A program made the translations under genes and the position numbers. Shown in pieces: positions 1 through 6,987 of a stretch of 64,000 nt of DNA. This DNA comes from Gallionella straubiae (GTDB lineage: Bacteria > Pseudomonadota > Gammaproteobacteria > Burkholderiales > Gallionellaceae). The stretch spans positions 1,798,001 through 1,862,000 of the forward strand of contig NZ_CP194331.1 of the NCBI RefSeq assembly GCF_051257895.1. The letters are read 5' to 3'. How positions within the stretch are numbered: position 1 is the stretch's first letter; every line of letters starts with the position of its first letter. Below the pieces are notes generated by a model, which was given only the letters and a program-made list of their open reading frames with translations, had not been told where the DNA came from and did not search any database.

Positions 1-383
1 ACCGGCCGGAAATTGGCAAGTCTCTCGATCTCGGCTACCGTTTCCAGCGCAATGCCCTGCGCCAGGCCGATCTTTCCGGTCAATGGCCGTTATCCAGCCA
101 CTGGCGTGCGATAGGGCGCTTGAATTACTCCATCCAGGATAACAAAACTTTGGAGTCGATCGCCGGGCTTGAGTATAATCAAAGCTGCTGGACGCTTCGA
201 TTTGTGGCACAACGTTTCACTGTCGCGGCACAGCAGGCTGTTACCGGCATTTTCCTGCAACTTGAGTTGACCGACCTGGTCGGTGTCGGCGTGGATCCCA
301 TAGATGTCTTGAAGCAGAACGTACCCAGCTATACCAAGTTAAACGCAAGACCCGCCGATAAACCCAGTTCAGTCTTGCGTTGA
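1..383 (+). CDS. lptD: LPS-assembly protein LptD, C-terminal end (partial)
   Basis: The frame is open from the first bases (codons start at position 3) and ends in TGA at 381-383, so only about the last 126 residues are present. They alternate aromatic and polar residues as outer-membrane beta strands do (for example GYRFQRN, IAGLEYNQSCWTLRFVAQRF). LptD is the outer-membrane barrel that inserts lipopolysaccharide into the outer leaflet. The identification rests mainly on position: lptD directly precedes surA and pdxA in many proteobacteria, and SurA helps fold LptD. An internal TTG at 120 is not a real start. Confidence 0.8.
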   Translation, partial: RPEIGKSLDLGYRFQRNALRQADLSGQWPLSSHWRAIGRLNYSIQDNKTLESIAGLEYNQSCWTLRFVAQRFTVAAQQAVTGIFLQLELTDLVGVGVDPIDVLKQNVPSYTKLNARPADKPSSVLR

Positions 384-396
384 ACAGGACAGAGGA

Positions 397-1776
397 ATGA
401 TGATATCCAGAACGGCAGCTACCGCGCTGATTTGCTGCGCAACATTCAGTGCAATATACCCCGCTTGCGCCGCCGATACCGCAACGGCAAAGCCCGCTCA
501 GGCGGCGCCCGCAATCACCGACTCGCATAAGCCCGACCCGCAACAACAGGTAGCGGTAATCGACTCGGTGGTTGCTGTGGTCAACGACGACGTGATCACC
601 CGCCAGGAGCTGAATGACCGGCTGCAGGCAGTGGTGCGCCAGCTGCAAAAACAGGGGACGCCGCTACCCGCACCCGAAGTGCTGGAACGGCAGATGCTAG
701 AACGCATGATCACCGACATGCTGCTGGTGCAATACGCCAAGGAAAGCGGCGTGCGCGTGGACGATACGCAACTGGATCTGGCAATCACGCGCATCGCGCA
801 GCAGAACAACATCCCGTCGCTGGCCGAATTCCGCACCAGGCTGGAAGCGGACGGGGTAGACTTCAAAAAATTCCGCGAAGAGATACGTAACGAAATCATT
901 TCCACGCGTTTGCGCGAGCGCGAGGTGGAAAGCAAGCTCATCATCAGCGACAGCGAGGTGGCCAGCTATCTCGCCAACAAAGCCAAAGCGGGCAGTGCGG
1001 AAGAGGAGCTTCATCTCGCGCATATCCTGGTGGTGATACCTGAACAGGCCAGTGCGGAAAAGATACAGGCAGCGCGCGACAAGGCGGAACAGGCGTTGAG
1101 TCAATTGAAGGGTGGCGCGGATTTTGCGCAGGTTGCGGCGGGCTATTCCGACGCCAAGGACGCGCTGAAAGGCGGCGATCTCGGGTGGAGGCCAAGCGAC
1201 CGCCTGCCGCCGCTGTTCACCAGTGAACTGCAAAAACTGCAGCCCGGGCAGGTCACTGCGCTGCTGCGCAGTCCGAACGGTTTTCACATCCTCAAACTTG
1301 TTGAAAGGCGTAGCGGCAGCGCACCGGTGGTAATCACCCAAACTCATGCGCGGCACATCCTGATCAAGACCAGTGAGATCGTTTCCGAAAGCGAGGCCCG
1401 GAACCGGCTAATGGAAATCAAACGCCGCATCGAGAGCGGCGCGGATTTTGCCGAGCAGGCCAGGCGTTTTTCCCAGGACGGCAGCGCGCAGCAGGGCGGC
1501 GACCTGGATTGGCTGTCGCCGGGACAGACCGTGCCTGAATTCGAAGAGGCGATGAACAAGCTGCAGCCCGGCATGATAGGCATGGTGCAAACGCAATTCG
1601 GCTGGCACCTGATCCAGGTGCTGGAGCGTAGGAATACCGATGTTAGCGAACAACAGCAACGCCAGCAGGCGCGCTTGGCCATCGGCACCTTCAAATCCGA
1701 GGAACAATTTCAGGATTGGCTGCGCCAATTGCGTGACCGCGCATTTATCGAATACCACCTCGATGAAAACCAGTAA
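397..1776 (+). CDS. surA: Periplasmic chaperone and peptidyl-prolyl isomerase SurA
   Basis: SurA escorts unfolded outer-membrane proteins, including LptD, through the periplasm. The 459-residue product has a Sec signal peptide (residues 1-26, ending PACAA), an N-terminal chaperone domain, and two parvulin domains at about 203-304 and 314-414, each with the typical H-I-L strand, a GADF helix and GGDLGW/GGDLDW motif. The gene starts 13 bases after lptD. AGAGG at 391-395 sits only one base before the first ATG (397) but four bases before the second (400), so translation may begin at 400. PdxA follows three bases after the stop, which suggests one operon. Confidence 0.95.
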   Translation: MMISRTAATALICCATFSAIYPACAADTATAKPAQAAPAITDSHKPDPQQQVAVIDSVVAVVNDDVITRQELNDRLQAVVRQLQKQGTPLPAPEVLERQMLERMITDMLLVQYAKESGVRVDDTQLDLAITRIAQQNNIPSLAEFRTRLEADGVDFKKFREEIRNEIISTRLREREVESKLIISDSEVASYLANKAKAGSAEEELHLAHILVVIPEQASAEKIQAARDKAEQALSQLKGGADFAQVAAGYSDAKDALKGGDLGWRPSDRLPPLFTSELQKLQPGQVTALLRSPNGFHILKLVERRSGSAPVVITQTHARHILIKTSEIVSESEARNRLMEIKRRIESGADFAEQARRFSQDGSAQQGGDLDWLSPGQTVPEFEEAMNKLQPGMIGMVQTQFGWHLIQVLERRNTDVSEQQQRQQARLAIGTFKSEEQFQDWLRQLRDRAFIEYHLDENQ

Positions 1777-1779
1777 GCG

Positions 1780-2799
1780 GTGAATGTGGCATCCTCTCCG
1801 GCCCCGCTGGCAATCACCGCAGGCGAACCGGCGGGCATAGGTCCCGATTTATGCGTGCAGCTTGCCGCCGCACCGCCCGATGTCCCGTTGGTGGTGATTG
1901 CCGATAAAAACCTGTTGCAGCAACGCGCGGCGCAACTCGGCATCAGCTTGCAACTGCATGATTATGTTGCCGGCAAGGGTGTGGCAACGTCCTCTTCCCC
2001 CCTGCACCCATCCCTGCCGGTCATACACGTTCCACTCGCTGCGCCATGCAGGGCCGGCGTGCTGGATGCCGCCAACAGCGGCTATGTACTGGCGTTGCTG
2101 CGCTGCGCCGTGCATGGCTGCCAGGCGGGCGAATTTTCCGGCATGGTTACCGCACCGGTGCACAAGGGCATCATCAACGATGCCGGGGTAGCGTTCACTG
2201 GACATACCGAGTTCCTTGCCGAGCAGACCGGCACCAAACTGGTGGTGATGATGCTGGCCGGCGGTGGAATGCGGGTGGCGCTGGCCACCACCCACCTTCC
2301 CCTGAAAGACGTGCCTGCCGCAATCACCGCTCCGCTGCTGGAAAACGTGCTGCGCATCATCCGGCGCGATCTGCAATCCCGCTTCGGCATCGCGCAGCCG
2401 CGCATCCTGGTGGCCGGATTAAACCCGCATGCCGGTGAGGGCGGTTACCTGGGGTGCGAAGAAATCGAAATCATGATCCCGGTGCTGTACAGACTGCGCG
2501 CCGAGGGTTTCGATGTCAGCGCACCGTTGCCCGCCGACACCCTGTTTACGCCGCAGAAGCTGGCACAATGCGACTGCGTGCTCGCGATGTATCACGATCA
2601 GGGGCTGCCGGTGCTCAAGCATGCCAGCTTCGGGCAGGGCGTAAACGTCACGCTCGGCCTGCCGATCATCCGCACTTCGGTGGACCATGGCACTGCGCTC
2701 GATCTGGCGGGAACCGGCAGGGCCGACGTCGGCAGCCTGCTGGAGGCGATCAGGCTTGCTGCACTGATGGCGCGTAATCAGCAGGCGCACCGTGCATAA
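1780..2799 (+). CDS. pdxA: 4-hydroxythreonine-4-phosphate dehydrogenase PdxA
   Basis: PdxA oxidises 4-phosphohydroxy-L-threonine in the DXP-dependent pathway to pyridoxal 5'-phosphate. The 339-residue protein shows the N-terminal TAGEPAGIGPDL motif, the GHTEFLAEQTG segment, NPHAGEGG, and the metal-binding region YHDQGLPVLKHASFG followed by SVDHGTALDLAGTG. The chosen start is GTG at 1780, immediately after the surA stop; a second in-frame GTG lies at 1786. The last codons overlap a short downstream reading frame beginning at GTG 2792. Confidence 0.95.
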   Translation: MNVASSPAPLAITAGEPAGIGPDLCVQLAAAPPDVPLVVIADKNLLQQRAAQLGISLQLHDYVAGKGVATSSSPLHPSLPVIHVPLAAPCRAGVLDAANSGYVLALLRCAVHGCQAGEFSGMVTAPVHKGIINDAGVAFTGHTEFLAEQTGTKLVVMMLAGGGMRVALATTHLPLKDVPAAITAPLLENVLRIIRRDLQSRFGIAQPRILVAGLNPHAGEGGYLGCEEIEIMIPVLYRLRAEGFDVSAPLPADTLFTPQKLAQCDCVLAMYHDQGLPVLKHASFGQGVNVTLGLPIIRTSVDHGTALDLAGTGRADVGSLLEAIRLAALMARNQQAHRA

Positions 2800-2875
2800 A
2801 GCCCTTCATTTTGGTTCCGGCATCACGCGCTGCGCGCATGAGCCTCCACCGAAACGTTTTTGGATTACTGAATGA
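2792..2875 (+). CDS. Possible 27-codon mini-ORF overlapping the pdxA end
   Basis: Starting at a GTG inside the last pdxA codons, this frame encodes 27 residues containing the core HFGSGITRCAHEPPPKRF and stops at TGA 2873-2875. That stop overlaps the ATG of the next mini-ORF as ATGA. The core repeats almost unchanged in the next frame. No known family is recognised and there is no strong ribosome-binding site, so translation would depend on coupling to pdxA. It could instead be a non-coding repeat whose frame is open by chance. Confidence 0.3.
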   Translation: MHKALHFGSGITRCAHEPPPKRFWITE

Positions 2876-2945
2876 ATCACCAAGCCTTCCGTTTTGGTTC
2901 CGGCATCACACGCTGCGCGTATGAGCCTCCACCGAAACGTTTTTT
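2798..2945. repeat. Tandem direct repeat, two 83-bp-spaced copies
   Basis: Two nearly identical blocks (2809-2861 and 2892-2945) start with TTTTGGTTCCGGCATCAC and end with CCACCGAAACGTTTTT, 83 bases apart, with two differences in about 54 bases. Flanking bases are also similar, so the whole unit appears duplicated. The centre holds a short GC palindrome (CGCG-CTG-CGCG in copy 1). The array fills the entire gap between pdxA and rsmA. Confidence 0.85.
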
Positions 2946-2961
2946 GAGATCACGAAAATGA
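2872..2961 (+). CDS. Possible 29-codon mini-ORF overlapping the rsmA start
   Basis: This frame runs from ATG 2872 to TGA 2959-2961, and the stop overlaps the rsmA ATG (2958) as ATGA. The core RFGSGITRCAYEPPPKRF matches the previous mini-ORF with few changes; of the two base differences in the shared block, one is silent and one changes His to Tyr. Its start, MNHQAFRFG, also resembles the rsmA start MSHQAKKRFG, so the unit may be an old tandem copy of the rsmA 5' end. A leader-peptide role is inference only. Confidence 0.35.
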   Translation: MNHQAFRFGSGITRCAYEPPPKRFLRSRK

Positions 2962-3743
2962 GCCATCAAGCCAAAAAACGTTTTGGCCAGAACTTTCTCG
3001 TCGATGAACGGATCATCACCGACATCATCACGGCGATCCGCCCCGAACCGGACGACAACATGGTCGAGATCGGCCCCGGCCTGGGCGCACTGACCCGCCC
3101 GCTGCTGAAGCGGTTGAATCGCCTGCACGTGGTGGAAATCGACCGCGACATCATTGCGCGGCTAGAGCATGACTACCCGCAAGGTAACCCTGCAGCGAAG
3201 TTGGCCATCCATGCCGGAGATGCGCTGGAATTCGATTTTGCGACGCTGCCCGCCCCCTTGCGTATCGTCGGCAATCTGCCCTACAACATTTCCTCGCCGC
3301 TGCTGTTCCACTTTGCCGAGTATGCAGGACGCATCCGCGACATGCACTTCATGTTGCAAAACGAGGTCGTCGAGCGCATGGTCGCAGCGCCGTCCACGCC
3401 GGAATACGGGCGGCTGTCGGTGATGCTGCAATACCGCTTCCGGATGGAGAAGCTGATCGATGTGCCGCCGCAGTCGTTCCGCCCGGCGCCCAAGGTGAAT
3501 TCCGCCGTCGTGCGCATGATTCCGCTGCCCGCCGCCGAGATCGTGGTGTGCAATGAGAAACTCTTCGCCACCATCGTCAGCGCGGCATTTGGGCAGCGCC
3601 GCAAGACGCTGCGCAACACCCTGCGCGGTTACTTGAATGAGGCCGATTTCGAAATGCTCGGCATCAACGCCCAACTACGCGCGGAGAACCTGGCCGTTGC
3701 TGACTATGCAAAAGCGGCGAATTACTTGAAACCAAGAGGATGA
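2958..3743 (+). CDS. rsmA: 16S rRNA dimethyladenosine transferase RsmA (KsgA)
   Basis: RsmA dimethylates two adjacent adenosines near the 3' end of 16S rRNA late in small-subunit assembly. The 261-residue product has the KRFGQNFLVDE start, the SAM-binding motif VEIGPGLGALT, and the catalytic NLPYNISSPLLFH motif, with the usual C-terminal helical domain. Its ATG overlaps the stop of a 29-codon mini-ORF. The pdxA-rsmA order is common in proteobacteria, but the repeat-filled gap here is not. A convergent regulator gene ends 10 bases downstream. Confidence 0.96.
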   Translation: MSHQAKKRFGQNFLVDERIITDIITAIRPEPDDNMVEIGPGLGALTRPLLKRLNRLHVVEIDRDIIARLEHDYPQGNPAAKLAIHAGDALEFDFATLPAPLRIVGNLPYNISSPLLFHFAEYAGRIRDMHFMLQNEVVERMVAAPSTPEYGRLSVMLQYRFRMEKLIDVPPQSFRPAPKVNSAVVRMIPLPAAEIVVCNEKLFATIVSAAFGQRRKTLRNTLRGYLNEADFEMLGINAQLRAENLAVADYAKAANYLKPRG

Positions 3744-3753
3744 GAATGGCGAT

Positions 3754-5133
3754 TCAGTCAATGCCATACTGCTTCAGTTTCTTCCATAACGTAGTGCGTG
3801 ACATACCGAGCTTCTCGGCGGCGGCGGCCTTGTTTCCCCCGGTTTCCTTTAGCGCAAGGATGAGAATCTCTTTCTCTTGCCCTGCCTGCTGCACCGGAGC
3901 CCGGTAATAGCGCTGCACCAGTGGTGTAACAACTCCCGGAGCGGTCACGGCTCGTATTTCGTCAACCTGGTGGGCGGCTTCCTGTATCTCCGGCGGCAGG
4001 TGGCGCGGCAGGATAGACGTCCCATCCACATGCACCATTGCATATTCCAGGGCATTGACCAACTCCCTGACATTGCCCGGCCAGCTATAGGCAGCCAACG
4101 CGTCGAGCGCTTCGTTGGAAAGCTGAATATCGCGCCCTGGATGGCGGGCAAGCATGTTGGTAAGCATGGTGCTGACCAGCAGCGGGATATCCTCGCGACG
4201 TTCGCGCAAGGCGGGAACATGCAGCGGAAGCACCCGTAACCTGTAATAAAGGTCGGCGCGAAATTCGCCGCTGTTGACCATGGCTGGCAGATCCCGGTGC
4301 GTTGCCGCAATAATCCTCACGTCCACCTTGCGCGTCTGGTTTTCGCCGAGCCGTTCGATTTCGCGTTCCTGCAGGACGCGCAGCAGCTTGACCTGGACAC
4401 TCAGGGGAACCTCACCGATCTCGTCCAGCAGCAGCGTCCCGCCGTTTGCGGCCTCGAAGCGGCCCTCGCGGGCTGTGGCCGCACCGGTGAATGCACCACG
4501 CGCGTGGCCGAACAACTCGCCTTCCAGCAACTGCTCGGGAAATGCAGCGCAGTGCACCCGTATATATGGCCCCTTGGCGCGGCTCGAATTATCGTGCAAC
4601 GCACGCGCAACCAACTCCTTGCCTGTGCCGCTCTCACCGGTAATGAGGATGCTGGCCTCGCTTGCCGCCGCCCGCAAGATCTGGCGGAACAGATCCCGCA
4701 TCACCACGCTGTGCCCCACCAGGCCGCCCAGGCGCAGCCTGTCGCTGGCCGCTTCCTCCAGTTGCACCTCATGGGTGCGATCGCGCAGCACCACGGCGCA
4801 GTAGACCGACTGCCCGTCATAGGGCAGCAGCATCGCCCACATGCGCAAGGGGATCAGTATTCCATCCGGGCGCTGCACGACGAGGTCCTGAACCTTCTTC
4901 CCCTGTATCGCGTTTTTCATGAGGGTGCAATGCCCTCTCTTATCGCAGCTTCGCGCGCATTCCGTTCCCTGGAAAATGCTGGGACAGAGTTTGTCCAGGA
5001 TATTGTCATGGTTTTGCCCCAGCATGCGGATGGCCGCCTCATTGATCTCCACGACACGCCGTTGCTGGTCGAGCAGAAGAATCCCCTCCTCCAGATTGTC
5101 GAGAAACTGCCTCAACCCCGGTAAATTAATCAT
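3754..5133 (-). CDS. Sigma-54-dependent activator with Cys-rich PAS domain
   Basis: This 459-residue enhancer-binding protein has an N-terminal PAS domain (about 1-125), a AAA+ domain with Walker A GESGTGKE (166-173) and the sigma-54 contact GAFTGA (213-218), and a Fis-type helix-turn-helix at the C-terminus (AAAAEKLGMSRTTLWKKL). The PAS domain carries four cysteines, C50, C59, C63 and C69, in a compact C-x8-C-x3-C-x5-C array that could bind a metal or an iron-sulfur cluster; that is inference. The gene is divergent from a strong -24/-12 promoter at 5259-5273, its probable target. The inducing signal is unknown. Confidence 0.9.
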   Translation of the reverse strand: MINLPGLRQFLDNLEEGILLLDQQRRVVEINEAAIRMLGQNHDNILDKLCPSIFQGTECARSCDKRGHCTLMKNAIQGKKVQDLVVQRPDGILIPLRMWAMLLPYDGQSVYCAVVLRDRTHEVQLEEAASDRLRLGGLVGHSVVMRDLFRQILRAAASEASILITGESGTGKELVARALHDNSSRAKGPYIRVHCAAFPEQLLEGELFGHARGAFTGAATAREGRFEAANGGTLLLDEIGEVPLSVQVKLLRVLQEREIERLGENQTRKVDVRIIAATHRDLPAMVNSGEFRADLYYRLRVLPLHVPALRERREDIPLLVSTMLTNMLARHPGRDIQLSNEALDALAAYSWPGNVRELVNALEYAMVHVDGTSILPRHLPPEIQEAAHQVDEIRAVTAPGVVTPLVQRYYRAPVQQAGQEKEILILALKETGGNKAAAAEKLGMSRTTLWKKLKQYGID

Positions 5134-5156
5134 GATGGTTCACCGCCTCTTAATGT

Positions 5157-5196
5157 GTTCACTATGAACGTAATGCTAACGTTATCTCTTAACGTT
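5157..5196. promoter_or_regulatory. Candidate upstream activator sites for the sigma-54 regulator
   Basis: A perfect inverted repeat GTTCA-CTA-TGAAC lies at 5157-5169, followed by the palindrome TAACGTTA (5177-5184) and the related TTAACGTT (5189-5196). They lie about 90-130 bases upstream of the predicted start of the sigma-54 promoter, where enhancer-binding proteins usually bind, and just upstream of the divergent regulator gene. Binding has not been shown. Confidence 0.5.
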
Positions 5197-5258
5197 GTCA
5201 ATCTACCCCCATAAGCACTTGCAAATACAATTCCTTTATTTTCAATAAACTACAATTC

Positions 5259-5273
5259 TGGCACGGTAAGTGC
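5259..5273 (+). promoter_or_regulatory. Sigma-54 (-24/-12) promoter
   Basis: TGGCACG at 5259-5265, four bases, then GTGC. The invariant GG (5260-5261) and GC (5272-5273) are exactly ten bases apart, as required for sigma-54 promoters; only one base of the -12 TTGC element differs. Transcription would begin near 5285, giving a leader of about 94 bases before the gene at 5379. Confidence 0.85.
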
Positions 5274-5378
5274 TTATAACAAGGCGTCCACCTGTGAACA
5301 GCGCTTTACCCCACAGGCGAAACCCCCGCCAGGATGGCAGGGAATTCAAGCAAGTTTACATACTAAGGAGCTTTGATC

Positions 5379-5672
5379 ATGAAAACGCATATTTTGGCAG
5401 GTCTTATCCTTACTGGTGTTTTGGCCACTACAGCCGTGCAGGCTGCAACCCCGGTCGATGAAATTTACTCCGGCATGAGTGCTGCTGCGATACAGAAAGA
5501 TCAGCAAGCAAACCTGGCTGCCGAGCGGCATTCAGTACGGACATGTGCTTGGCGTGAAGCGGAAGGCAATGCGGTTGTAGTCGATCAACTGCACGCCGCT
5601 TACCCCGGCAGTGAGGCCAACTTTGGTGAAAAAGATTACCTCGCCTCAGCCAACCAAAACTTTGTGTGCTAA
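5379..5672 (+). CDS. Small secreted protein under sigma-54 control
   Basis: The product has 97 residues. A Sec signal peptide (residues 1-22, ending AVQA) leaves a mature protein of about 75 residues with two cysteines, one near the middle (VRTCAW) and one as the last residue, which could form a disulfide in the periplasm. The ATG at 5379 is preferred over the upstream TTG at 5373 because AAGGAG lies at 5365-5370. I do not recognise the family. It is the only gene between the sigma-54 promoter and a strong terminator, so it is probably the dedicated target of the divergent activator. Confidence 0.8.
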   Translation: MKTHILAGLILTGVLATTAVQAATPVDEIYSGMSAAAIQKDQQANLAAERHSVRTCAWREAEGNAVVVDQLHAAYPGSEANFGEKDYLASANQNFVC

Positions 5673-5678
5673 CAGGCT

Positions 5679-5716
5679 TTGCGCAGCCTGCCGCCCGCAG
5701 GCTGCGCAAGCTTTTT
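5679..5716 (+). terminator. Rho-independent terminator
   Basis: A 13-bp perfect stem (TTGCGCAGCCTGC with GCAGGCTGCGCAA, five-base loop) is followed by CTTTTTA. It begins six bases after the stop of the small secreted protein gene. Confidence 0.92.
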
Positions 5717-5761
5717 ATCGGTTCTCCAAGTCTTAACCTCTCCCAAGCTGTTAAGATGTTC

Positions 5762-5797
5762 TGCCCCTGAATCGGAAGAGTCAGGGGCATTTTTTTG
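5762..5797 (+). terminator. Second rho-independent terminator
   Basis: The stem TGCCCCTGA/TCAGGGGCA (5762-5770 and 5781-5789) is followed by a run of T residues. It lies about 45 bases past the first terminator, so the sigma-54 unit is insulated twice. The rest of 5717-5963 holds no gene that I can see. Confidence 0.88.
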
Positions 5798-5963
5798 TGA
5801 ATTTTACCGGGCACACGGTTATATAAGCCAACGCATATCAGCCACCCATTAGAAGTGTTCATGCTGGAGCCATTTAGCCATTACCCAGTCTCTATTCCTG
5901 CCAATAAAATACAAAACCAAATCCGGCACAACCAGAACTGAAATTACCAACCAAGGGGATAGA

Positions 5964-6458
5964 ATGTTCGAACAATGGAAAAGAATAGCCGTAACCCTGT
6001 CCACCGCTGTGCTAGTGAGCTTGGGCTCAGGCGTAGCCTTTGCTGAAGGCCATCAGCATTCCCATGGCGCGGGAGAAACGGCACAGCTCACCCTCGATAA
6101 CGGCAAGAAATTAACTACTGACAACAGCCTGCGTCAGGGCATGGGCCGCATTCGCGATGCGCTGGCAGCCGACCTCCCGGCCATCCACTCCGGCAAGGCC
6201 ACTTCGGAGCAATACCGCGCCTTGGCCCGGAAGATGGACGACCAGATTGCGTTCATGGTGAAAAACTGCAAGCTGGAACCAAAAGTGGATGCCATGCTGC
6301 ATCTCGTGCTGGCCGACATCATCGCCGGTGCAGATGCGATGAAAACACAGGGCGGCAGCGATGCATACAAGGGTGCCGCGAAGATTGCCCGTGCACTGGA
6401 TAATTACGGCAAGTATTTCGACCATCCCGGCTGGCATGGACTGGAACATATCCACTGA
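5964..6458 (+). CDS. DnrO-like periplasmic protein, His-rich
   Basis: This 164-residue protein has a signal peptide (about 1-27, ending GVAFA) followed by a His-rich stretch (EGHQHSHG). The pattern LTLDNGKKLTTDNSLRQGM, a conserved NCKLEP, and the end NYGKYFDHPGWHGL resemble proteins called DnrO in denitrifying betaproteobacteria; I recall this resemblance and could not search for it. Predicted all-helical, with His at both ends, it may bind metal. AAGGGG lies before the ATG. A hemerythrin gene follows 32 bases later, so the pair may respond to oxygen or nitrogen oxides. Confidence 0.65.
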   Translation: MFEQWKRIAVTLSTAVLVSLGSGVAFAEGHQHSHGAGETAQLTLDNGKKLTTDNSLRQGMGRIRDALAADLPAIHSGKATSEQYRALARKMDDQIAFMVKNCKLEPKVDAMLHLVLADIIAGADAMKTQGGSDAYKGAAKIARALDNYGKYFDHPGWHGLEHIH

Positions 6459-6490
6459 TTGCCAAAAAAATCGCAGGGGAGGTAGCATAG

Positions 6491-6949
6491 ATGGGACTGG
6501 CATGGAAAAAGAAGCTGAGCGTCGGGAACGCGGTTATCGATTCCGAACACCGGAATCTGCTGGGAATAATCGACAATATCGAGTCCCTGATTAACACCGG
6601 GGACTGCCTCGCCCTGTCGCAGGTATTCGGGCAACTGGAACAGTGGCTATGCATTCATTTTGCAAATGAAAACCATATTGCCCGATCGGTCAATTATGAC
6701 TTCACCCAGCATAAGCTGGCGCAACAAAATCTGCTAAAGGAAGCCCGCCGCTTGAAAGAGGGGATGGCCACCAAAGACGGCTTGTGGCCCGAAGACGAGA
6801 TTAAACATTACTCCGCTTTTTTAAAGTACCAGCTGATTGAACATATCACCAAGGCAGATATGCGGATGAAGTCGGCGCTGCAGCATCTTCCCTACGACTT
6901 CCTGCCCGAAAGAGGTGTGCACAAATGTGAATGCGGCTGCAGCCTGTAG
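6491..6949 (+). CDS. Bacteriohemerythrin with one substituted iron ligand
   Basis: This 152-residue four-helix-bundle protein is expected to bind O2 or NO at a di-iron site in the cytoplasm. Likely ligands are H20, H56, E60, H74, H118 and D123. The position that normally carries the fifth histidine, four residues after H74, is Q78 (HKLAQ instead of HxxxH). The C-terminus ends in a Cys cluster (KCECGC). The gene follows the DnrO-like gene and is probably cotranscribed with it. Confidence 0.85.
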   Translation: MGLAWKKKLSVGNAVIDSEHRNLLGIIDNIESLINTGDCLALSQVFGQLEQWLCIHFANENHIARSVNYDFTQHKLAQQNLLKEARRLKEGMATKDGLWPEDEIKHYSAFLKYQLIEHITKADMRMKSALQHLPYDFLPERGVHKCECGCSL

Positions 6950-6987
6950 GCCGTTTCCCGCATGAACGAGCGGTATACCTGACCGCC

